The position numbers and the translations under genes are program-made. DNA of 31,800 nucleotides. It comes from a virus. Of this stretch, positions 1 through 6,903 are shown piece after piece (the first letter of the stretch is position 1; each line of letters starts with the position of its first letter). Below the pieces are notes generated by a model that was given only the letters and a program-made list of their open reading frames with translations, was not told the origin of the DNA and made no database searches. The stretch spans positions 1-31,800 of the IMG/VR virus record IMGVR_UViG_3300025704_000078; one strand, 5' to 3'.

Positions 1-550
1 AACATTAGGTCCTGTATATGGAAAACAATGGCGCGATTTCTGTACTGTAGATCAGCTTAAAAATCTCGTGTATAGCATCAATACTAATCCAGATTCTAGA
101 CGCCTTATGGTCAGCGCGTGGGCTCCACATGAGCTTAACGCTATGGCTTTGCCGCCGTGTCATTACGCTTTTCAAGTTTATATCAACAATGGGGTTATGG
201 ATTTGATGTGGATGCAACGATCGGCTGATGTTTTCCTAGGCTTACCTTACGATATTGTAATGTATGGATTGCTATTAGAAATGCTAGCAAAAGGATCTGG
301 CTTAAAAGCAGGTCAATTAATCGGTCAATTAGGTGATTGTCACTTATACAATAATCACTTAGAGCAAGCTGAATTGTTCTCAGGTAGATCAAAGCGAGCA
401 CTACCGAATCTAATACTAGAAGAAGGTATTAAAATATCTAAAAAGATGGATGCAAGGGGTGCAATGATAATCCCAGAGAAAAGTGAAATTAAATTAAATA
501 ACTACAACCCTTACGCAGCTATAAAAGCACCACTAAGTGTTGGCAAATAA
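1..550 (+). CDS. Thymidylate synthase-family enzyme, 3' part; probably dCMP-directed
   Basis: The reading frame is open from base 2, so the 5' end lies outside the window. The first residues, LGPVYGKQWRDF, are the classic ThyA motif. The catalytic Cys is in LPPCHYAF (codon 158-160). The Arg/Ser of MQRSADVF lies 20 residues after it and the His/Tyr of GDCHLY 61 and 63 residues after it, exactly the spacing of E. coli ThyA (C146, R166, H207, Y209). The C-terminal IKAPLSV is also typical. At the place of E. coli Asn177, 31 residues after the Cys, there is Asp (LGLPYDI, codon 251-253). In T4 dCMP hydroxymethylase that position is Asp179, and an Asn-to-Asp change moves thymidylate synthase towards dCMP. 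The enzyme may therefore methylate or hydroxymethylate dCMP rather than make dTMP; the missing N-terminus prevents a decision. First gene of a plus-strand nucleotide-metabolism operon. Confidence 0.93.
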   Translation, partial: TLGPVYGKQWRDFCTVDQLKNLVYSINTNPDSRRLMVSAWAPHELNAMALPPCHYAFQVYINNGVMDLMWMQRSADVFLGLPYDIVMYGLLLEMLAKGSGLKAGQLIGQLGDCHLYNNHLEQAELFSGRSKRALPNLILEEGIKISKKMDARGAMIIPEKSEIKLNNYNPYAAIKAPLSVGK

Positions 551-559
551 ATTAAAAAT

Positions 560-1363
560 ATGTATTATATATACCACATACCTGGTAAAAAAATAGGAGT
601 TACACGTAATCTTAAAACAAGAGTTACCCTTGTACAAGGATATAAGGAGGGAGAGTATGAAGTTCTTGAACAGTCAACCGATATAGATTATATATCAGAC
701 CGTGAAAAAGAGCTTCAAAAATTTTATAAATATACCGTCGACTTTAACGACTTTAAAACATTAACTAATCAATTTAATCAAGGAAAAAAAATGGCAATAA
801 ACGTAACAGAACAAACAACAACATTCCCAGTAAGTAAGAAGGATCTAAAAGATTACTTAGCTAAAAATACAGGCTTTAAAATAGCAATCGGCAAAACTAA
901 TGTAGAGTTAAATGAAGGGGTACAAAAATGGATATTAAAAAATAGTAGGACATCTCATTTTAGACAAACTAGGAGTTATGTATACAACAAGTCTTTGTTA
1001 AACTTTCTAGAAGAAGAAGAAAAAGAGACTTTGTTCAGTAAAAAGGATAAGACAGCGCCACAGCCAGCACCTAATGTTTATGATTCAATTAGAGAATGGG
1101 CGTGTGCTAAAGGGATATATAAATCTGGAGACTGCAAAACTCAATATATAAAGCTAATGGAAGAGTCTGGCGAATTAGCCGATGCTCTATTAAAAAACAA
1201 CGATAGTGAAATTATCGATGCTATTGGCGATATGGTAGTTGTATTAACTAATTTAGCTGAGCTTAGAGGATATAGTATTGAAAGTTGTGTTTTATCAGCA
1301 TACAACACTATTAAAAGTAGAGAAGGTAAAATGGTTAACGGAACTTTTGTAAAAAACGCATAA
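560..1363 (+). CDS. GIY-YIG-like / MazG-type nucleotide pyrophosphohydrolase fusion
   Basis: A 267-residue protein with two recognisable parts. Residues 1-60 resemble a small, degenerate GIY-YIG nuclease: YYIYHI stands for the GIY strand, KIGVT for YIG, followed by Arg residues and a Glu in REKELQKF. Residues about 175-267 are MazG-like (all-alpha NTP pyrophosphatase): KLMEESGEL followed by EIIDAIGDM supplies the ExxE...ExxD metal-binding pattern. MazG and the related T4 dCTPase hydrolyse (d)NTPs to monophosphates, which fits its place after a thymidylate-synthase homologue. The middle (about 78-170) is unassigned. An ATG at 791 after GGAAAAAAA could be an internal start giving a free MazG form, but the frame is continuous and the fused form is the simplest reading. 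No substrate can be named from sequence. Confidence 0.8.
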   Translation: MYYIYHIPGKKIGVTRNLKTRVTLVQGYKEGEYEVLEQSTDIDYISDREKELQKFYKYTVDFNDFKTLTNQFNQGKKMAINVTEQTTTFPVSKKDLKDYLAKNTGFKIAIGKTNVELNEGVQKWILKNSRTSHFRQTRSYVYNKSLLNFLEEEEKETLFSKKDKTAPQPAPNVYDSIREWACAKGIYKSGDCKTQYIKLMEESGELADALLKNNDSEIIDAIGDMVVVLTNLAELRGYSIESCVLSAYNTIKSREGKMVNGTFVKNA

Positions 1364-1364
1364 T

Positions 1365-1658
1365 ATGGATAAACAAACAATAGAATTTAGAGACCCTGTA
1401 GTCAAACGTGTAGTTAATAAATTTGTATCAAGATCTGACGTAGGCTTTGCAAAGTACGGCATAACGCTTCAAGACGATCCCTCAGAGATGTTTGCATGGC
1501 TTAATCATTTGCAAGAAGAGCTTATGGATGCTGTATTATATTTACAAAAAGCTAAAGAGACATACACAGACAAAATTCAAGACGAGATGATAGCAAATAT
1601 GGAGCCTTATGAGATTTCAAACCATGTAAAAATGTCAGAAAATGAGGAAGCCATTTAA
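1365..1658 (+). CDS. Small helical MazG-like phage protein
   Basis: A 97-residue protein starting one base after the previous stop. The central part, with KYG, then WLNHLQEELMDAVLYLQKAK, is an amphipathic helix rich in acidic residues, like the MazG-like (all-alpha pyrophosphohydrolase) proteins of many phages, in which EExxD residues bind metal. I see no complete second metal-binding helix, so it may be a minimal or degenerate member. It follows another MazG-type gene and overlaps the endonuclease gene by 17 bases, which argues for co-translation in one operon. Nucleotide-pool clean-up is the likely role (inference). Confidence 0.6.
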   Translation: MDKQTIEFRDPVVKRVVNKFVSRSDVGFAKYGITLQDDPSEMFAWLNHLQEELMDAVLYLQKAKETYTDKIQDEMIANMEPYEISNHVKMSENEEAI

Positions 1659-2100
1659 AAGAAAAAGCGGAAAGCGTGGACCAGTAAGAGCAAAGAAGGT
1701 ATCATTTGATGGTATCGACTTTGCCTCCGGGCTGGAGAAGCACATGTACCAAGCTTTAAAAGAAGCAGGTATTAAATCGAAGTACGAAGGAGAAACATTT
1801 GTGTTACTACCTGGATTCCATTTTGACAATGAGGTTTATGAAAGACAAGCTAATGGAAAAGGGGAATACAAAAATAGAGGAGAGAAAAGAATCTTACCTA
1901 TCAAGTATACCCCTGATTTTATTGGTGACGATTTTATAATCGAAACAAAAGGTAGAGCTAACGAATCATTTCCTATGAGATGGAAACTGTTTAAAAGATT
2001 AGTTATGAATCAATTTCCTAATGTAACGTTGTATAAACCACAAAATCAAAAAGAATGTCAAGAGACTGTAAGAATAATACTTTCGAAGCGAAACGGTTAG
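1642..2100 (+). CDS. T7 endonuclease I-like Holliday junction resolvase
   Basis: A 152-residue protein. SGLEKHMYQALKEAGIKSKYE (Glu32) aligns with the N-terminal Glu20 segment of T7 endonuclease I. KYTPDFIGDDFIIETKGR supplies Asp92, Glu101 and Lys103, matching the T7 catalytic D55, E65 and K67. Length is close to T7 endonuclease I (149 residues). In T7 the enzyme resolves branched DNA before packaging and helps degrade host DNA; the same role is likely here. The N-terminus is strongly basic (KPFKRKSGKRGPVRAKK), suitable for DNA binding. A spacer with many charged residues (about 62-85) separates the Glu32 helix from the PD-(D/E)xK core and is longer than in T7. The start overlaps the preceding gene by 17 bases. 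Confidence 0.9.
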   Translation: MRKPFKRKSGKRGPVRAKKVSFDGIDFASGLEKHMYQALKEAGIKSKYEGETFVLLPGFHFDNEVYERQANGKGEYKNRGEKRILPIKYTPDFIGDDFIIETKGRANESFPMRWKLFKRLVMNQFPNVTLYKPQNQKECQETVRIILSKRNG

Positions 2101-2234
2101 CTAGACAAAAGTACGTCGAGCGCCAGATTGATAAGTTTGTCAAATGGAGTTGGGAAGTGCGAGGTAGAGTAAAGTATAAAGAATTAGTAGAATTAATGAA
2201 TTATTATAACATAAAAGCTTATGAAGCAAAGTAG
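2055..2234 (+). CDS. Small hypothetical protein (59 aa), overlaps the endonuclease 3' end
   Basis: ATG at 2055 begins a 59-codon frame ending at TAG 2232-2234. It overlaps the last 46 bases of the endonuclease gene in another frame and overlaps the next small gene by 14 bases. The product begins MSRDCKNNTF and is basic, with Arg/Lys/Tyr/Trp-rich helices (RQKYVERQIDKFVKWSWEVR). It fills what would otherwise be a gap of more than 250 bases in a tightly packed operon, the main reason to accept it. A later start is possible because codons for Leu-Ala-Arg follow right after the endonuclease stop. I do not recognise the family. Confidence 0.55.
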   Translation: MSRDCKNNTFEAKRLARQKYVERQIDKFVKWSWEVRGRVKYKELVELMNYYNIKAYEAK

Positions 2235-2373
2235 AAAAGAAAGAGAGTGGTCACTCACACTAGGAATTTATCCCGGCATATTGCTAGGGTTTAGAAGTTA
2301 TCGAGAAGAAACGTATACAACACATGTGCTATACATGCCTTTTATAGATTTAGCTTTTGTAATTGATAACTAA
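2221..2373 (+). CDS. Small hypothetical protein (50 aa)
   Basis: ATG at 2221 begins a 50-codon frame whose TAA overlaps the ATG of the next gene (TAATG, 2371-2375), an arrangement typical of translational coupling in phage operons. The product begins MKQSRKEREWSL, then GIYPGILLGFRSY, and ends in a hydrophobic stretch (VLYMPFIDLAFVID). The composition looks like a small folded beta protein rather than a membrane helix. Short proteins with a similar YPG-GFRSY pattern occur in other marine phages, from memory and without a search. No function is known. Confidence 0.6.
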   Translation: MKQSRKEREWSLTLGIYPGILLGFRSYREETYTTHVLYMPFIDLAFVIDN

Positions 2374-3341
2374 TGGGATTATTCGATGAGCGCGTAGCGT
2401 ACAAACCGTTTGAATATCCTAAGTATTACACAGAAGGATGGTTAAAGCAAGCACAGGCTTTTTGGTTACATACTGAAATACCGATGCAAAGTGATATTAA
2501 AGATTGGAAAGAAAAATTAAATGAAAAAGAAAAAAACCTCGTCGGAAATATTTTACTTGGGTTCGCTCAAACAGAATGCGCAGTTTCCGATTATTGGACT
2601 CAAAACGTTGTTGGATGGTTTCCGAAACACGAAATCCAACAAATGGCCATGATGTTTGGCTCACAAGAAACAGTACACGCGGTAGCATATAGTTACTTAA
2701 ATGAAACATTAAAATTAGAAGATTATGAGGCGTTTTTACACGAACCTGCTACGGCTGCTCGTTTTGACAACCTTGTTGCTAGTGGGGATAATGGCCGAGT
2801 TGGCATTGCTAGATCACTTGCTATCTTTTCCGCCTTTGCTGAAGGTGTTAGTTTGTATTCCGCTTTTGCAGTTCTGTATTCTTTTCAGCTGCGTAATTTA
2901 CTTAAGGGCATTGGACAGCAAATGAAGTGGTCAGTAAGAGATGAATCATTGCACAGTAAAATGGGATGTATGTTATTCCGCGATATGTGTGACGAAGATG
3001 ATCAATTACTAAGCTTATGTCGAGAAGATGTAATAAAAGCTGCTGAATCGATGGTAAAACTGGAAGCTAACTATATAGACAAGATGTTTGAAATGGGTGA
3101 TATAGAAGGTATTTCAGCCAATGACTTAAAGCATTTTATTAAAAAGAGAACAAATGAGAAGTTAGTTGAATTAGGTTATGTTGACTTAGGTAATTACTTT
3201 GCGTATGATGAAAAAGCCTCAGCTAATTTAGATTGGTTTTATCATTTAACCGGAGGAGTGACTCACACTGATTTCTTTGCAATGAGATCAACTGACTATT
3301 CAAAACCAACAGAAGGCGAGGACTTCGAAGATATGTGGTAG
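2373..3341 (+). CDS. nrdB: Ribonucleoside-diphosphate reductase, class I small (beta) subunit
   Basis: A 322-residue protein carrying the full class I diiron set: Asp44 (IKDW), Glu99 and His102 (QETVHAVAY), Glu157 (FAEGVS), and Glu191 and His194 (RDESLH). Tyr106, seven residues after Glu99, matches the radical Tyr122 of E. coli NrdB, so the enzyme should form a tyrosyl radical. It transfers the radical to the alpha subunit encoded next, making deoxyribonucleotides for phage DNA synthesis. The length is somewhat below that of E. coli NrdB (376). The C-terminal end, GEDFEDMW, has the acidic and aromatic character of the peptide that docks onto NrdA. It starts inside the stop codon of the preceding small gene. 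Confidence 0.96.
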   Translation: MGLFDERVAYKPFEYPKYYTEGWLKQAQAFWLHTEIPMQSDIKDWKEKLNEKEKNLVGNILLGFAQTECAVSDYWTQNVVGWFPKHEIQQMAMMFGSQETVHAVAYSYLNETLKLEDYEAFLHEPATAARFDNLVASGDNGRVGIARSLAIFSAFAEGVSLYSAFAVLYSFQLRNLLKGIGQQMKWSVRDESLHSKMGCMLFRDMCDEDDQLLSLCREDVIKAAESMVKLEANYIDKMFEMGDIEGISANDLKHFIKKRTNEKLVELGYVDLGNYFAYDEKASANLDWFYHLTGGVTHTDFFAMRSTDYSKPTEGEDFEDMW

Positions 3342-3374
3342 TAATAAACAAGAAATAAATAAATTATAAATAAT

Positions 3375-5093
3375 ATGTGGAATGAAAATTGGAAAAAAGG
3401 TGTCGATTGGCCTGAATGGGGTGACAACGACGTATACAAGCAGACAATATCCGGGGGATATCTATTCGACGGAGAAACACCTAGAGAAGCATACCAAAGA
3501 GTCGCTAAAACTGTGGCTAGAAGACTTTACAAACCGGAAATGGCCGAAACGTTTTTTAATTATATTTGGAATGGCTGGTTGTGTCTTGCTTCTCCGGTAC
3601 TTAGTAATACCGGTACTGATCGTGGTTTACCTATTAGCTGCTTTGGTATTGATGTAGCTGATAGCGTCTGGGATATCGGTCAAAAGAATACAGAAATGAT
3701 GATGCTTGCTAAAAACGGCGGGGGAGTAGGCATCGGCATTAATCAAATAAGACCTGCTGGAGCTAAAATAACTGGTAATGGAACATCTGACGGAGTTGTG
3801 CCTTTTTGTAAAATATACGATTCAACTATACTTGCCACTAACCAAGGATCTGTGCGAAGAGGAGCTGCATCAATCAATATTAACATTGAACACGCTGATT
3901 TTGAGGAGTGGCTCGAAATACGAGAACCTAGCGGAGACGTTAATCGTCAATCGCTCAATGTCCACCAGTGTGCTGTGGTCGGCGATAAGTTTATGCGAAA
4001 GCTGGAAGCTGGAGATAAAGAAGCGAGGGGGAAATGGTCTAAACTGTTACAGAAACGTAAAGGAACTGGAGAGCCTTATATCCTTTTTAAAGGAAATACA
4101 AACAAAAATAACCCAGCAGCTTATAGAGCCAATGGATTAAAAGTGCACATGACTAATATATGTAGTGAAATAACGCTGCATACAGACGAAAGTCACAGCT
4201 TCGTGTGCTGTTTATCAAGTTTAAATTTAGCTAAATATGAAGAATGGAAAGACACGAATCTTATACATGACGCCACTTGGTTTCTTGATGGAGTTATGGA
4301 AGAATTTATTCAAAGAGCAAAGGGACTTAAAGGATTTGAAAATGCGATACGATCGGCTCAGAAAGGAAGGGCTTTGGGCTTGGGTGTTCTTGGATGGCAT
4401 ACATATCTCCAGGATAAAGGTATTCCTTTTGAAGGTTTGCTTGCTCAGTTTGAAACTAGGAAAATATTTTCGCAAATTAAAGTTGAAAGTGAAAGAGCCT
4501 CAAGATCTCTTGCTGAAGTTTACGGCGAGCCTTTGTGGTGCGCTGGTACTGGTTTGCGTAATACTCACTTGCGCGCTGTTGCTCCCACTGTTAGTAATTC
4601 GAAACTTAGTGGGAATGTTTCGCCAGGAATAGAGCCTTGGGCAGCAAATGTTTTTACAGAGCAAGGAGCAAACGGAACTTTCATTAGAAAGAATCCTACA
4701 TTAGTTAAAGTATTAGAAGAACATAATTTAAACACGAATGAGATTTGGAGGAAGATCCTGGATGATGACGGTAGTGTTCAGGGTATCGATGCTTTGGATA
4801 GTATTACTGTGGGTCATAACATACCAGTTAAGGAAGTTTTTAAAACTTTTAAAGAGATTAATCAATTGGAATTAGTTAATCAAGCTGGATTGCGTCAGGC
4901 TTACATAGATCAGTCCGTTAGCTTGAATCTAGCGTTTCCTAAAGAAGCAACGCCAAAGTGGCTTAATACAGTCCATTTCGATGCTTGGAAGAAAGGTGTT
5001 AAGACTTTGTACTATATGAGAACTGAAAGTGTATTGCGAGGAGATATTGCTCAGAATGCCATGAGTGCAGAATGCTTAGCTTGTGATGGCTAA
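3375..5093 (+). CDS. nrdA: Ribonucleoside-diphosphate reductase, class I large (alpha) subunit, short form
   Basis: A 572-residue catalytic subunit. Cys89 (GLPISCFGI) and Cys278 (SFVCCLSSLNL) are the redox pair. Asn261, Cys263 and Glu265 (NICSEI) correspond to E. coli N437, C439 and E441. Tyr546-Tyr547 (TLYYMRT) are the radical-transfer tyrosines, and PTVSNSKLSGNVSPGIEP matches the substrate-binding region. The C-terminal reducible pair is CLAC (Cys567, Cys570), spaced CxxC rather than the CxxxxC of E. coli. The protein is much shorter than E. coli NrdA (761) and starts near the catalytic core, so the N-terminal ATP cone that mediates dATP inhibition is absent; the phage enzyme probably escapes that feedback. 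It is the last gene of the plus-strand arm, 33 bases after nrdB and directly before a terminator. Confidence 0.96.
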   Translation: MWNENWKKGVDWPEWGDNDVYKQTISGGYLFDGETPREAYQRVAKTVARRLYKPEMAETFFNYIWNGWLCLASPVLSNTGTDRGLPISCFGIDVADSVWDIGQKNTEMMMLAKNGGGVGIGINQIRPAGAKITGNGTSDGVVPFCKIYDSTILATNQGSVRRGAASININIEHADFEEWLEIREPSGDVNRQSLNVHQCAVVGDKFMRKLEAGDKEARGKWSKLLQKRKGTGEPYILFKGNTNKNNPAAYRANGLKVHMTNICSEITLHTDESHSFVCCLSSLNLAKYEEWKDTNLIHDATWFLDGVMEEFIQRAKGLKGFENAIRSAQKGRALGLGVLGWHTYLQDKGIPFEGLLAQFETRKIFSQIKVESERASRSLAEVYGEPLWCAGTGLRNTHLRAVAPTVSNSKLSGNVSPGIEPWAANVFTEQGANGTFIRKNPTLVKVLEEHNLNTNEIWRKILDDDGSVQGIDALDSITVGHNIPVKEVFKTFKEINQLELVNQAGLRQAYIDQSVSLNLAFPKEATPKWLNTVHFDAWKKGVKTLYYMRTESVLRGDIAQNAMSAECLACDG

Positions 5094-5111
5094 ATAGTTA
5101 TCACACATAAT

Positions 5112-5147
5112 AAAAAACGCCCCTAATTAATTTAGAGGCGTTTTTTT
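5112..5147. terminator. Bidirectional intrinsic terminator between convergent arms
   Basis: An AAAAAACGCC arm at 5112 pairs with GGCGTTTTTT ending at 5146. The inner arms CTAA and TTAG extend the stem past one C-A mismatch around a short AT loop. The A-run before and T-run after the GC part let it work on both strands. It lies just after nrdA and at the end of the minus-strand late genes, where the two arms meet. Confidence 0.9.
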
Positions 5148-5241
5148 ATTTGTCTTTGTAATTATGGAACATTAACTTATACATTAGCTTATTCCAGGTG
5201 CTTTTAAATTTGTAGATTAAATACTTGATGTCGGATTTCAT
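5146..5241 (-). CDS. Possible 31-aa peptide at the end of the late arm
   Basis: A minus-strand ATG at 5241 starts 11 bases after the amidase stop and gives 31 codons ending in TAA at 5146-5148, at the edge of the terminator. The product (MKSDIKYLIYKFKSTW...) is Lys- and Tyr-rich and amphipathic. The tight spacing and the ending at the terminator favour a real gene; the shortness leaves doubt. A second lysis peptide is conceivable but unsupported. Confidence 0.4.
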   Translation of the reverse strand: MKSDIKYLIYKFKSTWNKLMYKLMFHNYKDK

Positions 5242-5252
5242 GGTTTTTATTT

Positions 5253-5660
5253 TTAAATGTTACAGTATTCTTCGTTAGCATCAAAGCAAGGACAAGCTTT
5301 TGAGGAAAATTCGTTGTGTCCGTGAATTTGTGCTTCTGGGTGAAGTCTTTTTAATGTTTTTAATAAGTCTAACAGACCTTCTTTTTGTTCTCGGGTTCTA
5401 GTATCTTTAGGGTTTAAGTCTTTATCTAACCCTCCTATATAACATATACCTATACTATGTCTATTATGGAGTCTAACATGAGCGCCTACTTCCTCTACCC
5501 CTCTTCCATATTCAATATTACCATTTAAAGATACAACATAATGATAACCTATACCTCTCCAACCACGTTTCTTGTGCCATTGGTCTATGGTAGCAGCGCT
5601 TATATCCTGACCCTCTTTAGTGGCAGAGCAATGTACTATTATTTTATTTATTTTTCTCAT
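5253..5660 (-). CDS. N-acetylmuramoyl-L-alanine amidase (T7 lysozyme-like endolysin)
   Basis: A 135-residue Amidase_2 protein, shorter than T7 lysozyme (151). Zinc ligands are His10 (IIVHCSAT), His115 (GHNEF) and Cys123 (KACPCFD). Tyr39 and Lys121 sit where T7 Tyr46 and Lys128 act in catalysis; the offsets between all five residues equal those of T7 lysozyme. It cuts the amide bond between MurNAc and L-Ala in peptidoglycan for lysis. There is no signal peptide, so it needs a holin-type partner to cross the membrane. Its ATG overlaps the end of the upstream membrane-protein gene by 4 bases. In T7 the homologue also inhibits RNA polymerase; nothing here shows whether that holds. Confidence 0.95.
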   Translation of the reverse strand: MRKINKIIVHCSATKEGQDISAATIDQWHKKRGWRGIGYHYVVSLNGNIEYGRGVEEVGAHVRLHNRHSIGICYIGGLDKDLNPKDTRTREQKEGLLDLLKTLKRLHPEAQIHGHNEFSSKACPCFDANEEYCNI

Positions 5661-6373
5661 AAATCATATTTTAAATTTTTAAACCTACCGTTAAGAGCTT
5701 CAAATGTTGTTTGCATATCTTTAGGTAATAAATCAATACCCATCGCCCACATTTCAAAAACCGCTAGTAATAATTTATAGTTAGAGTCATATGCTGAATT
5801 ACTAAATATAGCGTTTATTCTATTTTCAAAAGACACAACCACATCGTATCTAAAGCTTTCAAATAATTGTATCACATAGTCTATATCTTTCTGCTGAACA
5901 CCTTTTTCGTACCATTCTTGCTTTACAGCGTTTACGTAAAGTTCATGCATGTAGGTTTGCTCATGGAACACATAGTTTTTCAAAGCATTTTTAGGTATAT
6001 AATCGATATCTTCCCTCTTTATCACGGCTTGCATTCTAATAGCGCATTGTTCCGTTTTATGTTTAGTAAAATCATGACACATGCGTGATTTAGTCTCATC
6101 GAATTTTTGGTCAGTATAAAACTTCATCATGTTAACCTGGTTGGCTATTCTTGTCATAGTTGGGAAAACATCGTGATTTAGCAAGGATAGGATCTTACTT
6201 TCAGTAGGTTTATTTTTTGCTATAACTCCTTCTTTGATAGCTTTTAGTATATTATCCTTAAATATAAACCCAAAAAAAGCAATTAGCACTATAGCTACTA
6301 GGTAAACAGGGTTATCAATTTTTTTAATTATTTCTACAGCAAAGCTTTCTGCTTGCAACATCTTTAAACTCAT
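5657..6373 (-). CDS. Membrane-anchored protein in the lysis cassette, possible holin function
   Basis: A 238-residue protein with one clear membrane segment near the N-terminus (about residues 22-38, PVYLVAIVLIAFFGFIF), followed by a long, mostly helical, charged soluble domain. The domain carries Cys and His residues (RMCHDFTKHKTEQC) that could bind metal or form disulfides, but no family is recognised. It overlaps the downstream amidase gene by 4 bases (ATGA), so the two are almost certainly co-translated. The single membrane anchor next to an endolysin without a signal suggests a role in releasing or controlling the amidase. Canonical holins are much smaller, so the assignment is contextual only. 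Confidence 0.6.
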   Translation of the reverse strand: MSLKMLQAESFAVEIIKKIDNPVYLVAIVLIAFFGFIFKDNILKAIKEGVIAKNKPTESKILSLLNHDVFPTMTRIANQVNMMKFYTDQKFDETKSRMCHDFTKHKTEQCAIRMQAVIKREDIDYIPKNALKNYVFHEQTYMHELYVNAVKQEWYEKGVQQKDIDYVIQLFESFRYDVVVSFENRINAIFSNSAYDSNYKLLLAVFEMWAMGIDLLPKDMQTTFEALNGRFKNLKYDL

Positions 6374-6378
6374 TTTTC

Positions 6379-6603
6379 TTAATATTTGGTTACTCTTCCT
6401 TTTGTATTCTTTTCCTTTTGAGCTTTTCTTTTTGATTCTGGAGTCACTTCACTCCATGTTTTTGGTGTATCTTTAGATACTTTTTTAGTTGGTCTAAAAG
6501 TGTTTTCACCTCCACTGTAATCTTCCTTACCGCTAGGTGTTTTCCATTCTTCTTTAAACCATCTATTTAGATTTTTAAATGGTGAATTTTGCTTATAAGC
6601 CAT
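6379..6603 (-). CDS. Small basic hypothetical protein (74 aa)
   Basis: I place the start at ATG 6601-6603 (MAYKQNSPFKNL), one base after the preceding TAG, rather than at the in-frame start 36 bases upstream, which would lie inside the neighbouring gene. The 74-residue product is hydrophilic: an aromatic NRWFKEEWKTPSGKEDYSGG part, then FRPTKKVSKDTPKTW and a Lys-rich end (RKAQKEKNTKGRVTKY). It has no membrane segment and is probably extended or partly disordered. Similar short proteins with the SKDTPKTW pattern appear in other marine phages, from memory. Its place among late genes suggests a minor virion or lysis-time protein. Confidence 0.6.
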   Translation of the reverse strand: MAYKQNSPFKNLNRWFKEEWKTPSGKEDYSGGENTFRPTKKVSKDTPKTWSEVTPESKRKAQKEKNTKGRVTKY

Positions 6604-6604
6604 A

Positions 6605-6901
6605 CTACTTAGATTTATTCCCCCAGTTAGCAGCACCAACTTTTCTACATTTAACTAAAGCCCCACTAGCGTATGCTGATGGCCACTTCTTATATCTGCT
6701 CTTAACTTTACTGTAGCAAGCGTCCTTCTTTTTAGCGGGTGAACCTACTTGATAACCTTTATTACCTTTAGCACCTAATCCTTGTAAACCTATTTTATAT
6801 ATAGGCCCACCTGATCCATCTGCTTTCATAGTTACTTCTTGATTTGTAGGATATGTGCGCGCGCCCCCTTTTTCTTTTACTACTGCTGTTATTGGTTTCA
6901 T
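6605..6901 (-). CDS. Small basic WPSAYAS-type protein (98 aa)
   Basis: A 98-residue, Gly/Lys-rich protein. The C-terminal half has the distinctive pattern ACYSKVKSRYKKWPSAYAS followed by GALVKCRKVGAANWGN. This short module recurs in many aquatic virus proteins (some collections list it as a domain of unknown function; I am unsure of the accession). Two Cys residues bracket the WPSAYAS core. It starts 2 bases after the stop of the giant internal protein. Strong positive charge suggests nucleic-acid or capsid binding, but no function is known. Confidence 0.65.
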   Translation of the reverse strand: MKPITAVVKEKGGARTYPTNQEVTMKADGSGGPIYKIGLQGLGAKGNKGYQVGSPAKKKDACYSKVKSRYKKWPSAYASGALVKCRKVGAANWGNKSK

Positions 6902-6903
6902 AT

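Noticed and set aside
5094-5252. An RNA gene or origin in the gap between the convergent arms
   Set aside because: The gap holds the terminator and the 31-codon frame; I see no tRNA-like fold or iterated origin repeats.
6604-6639. Upstream in-frame start for the 74-aa basic protein
   Set aside because: It would add 12 residues overlapping the 98-aa gene; the ATG one base after the TAG is simpler.
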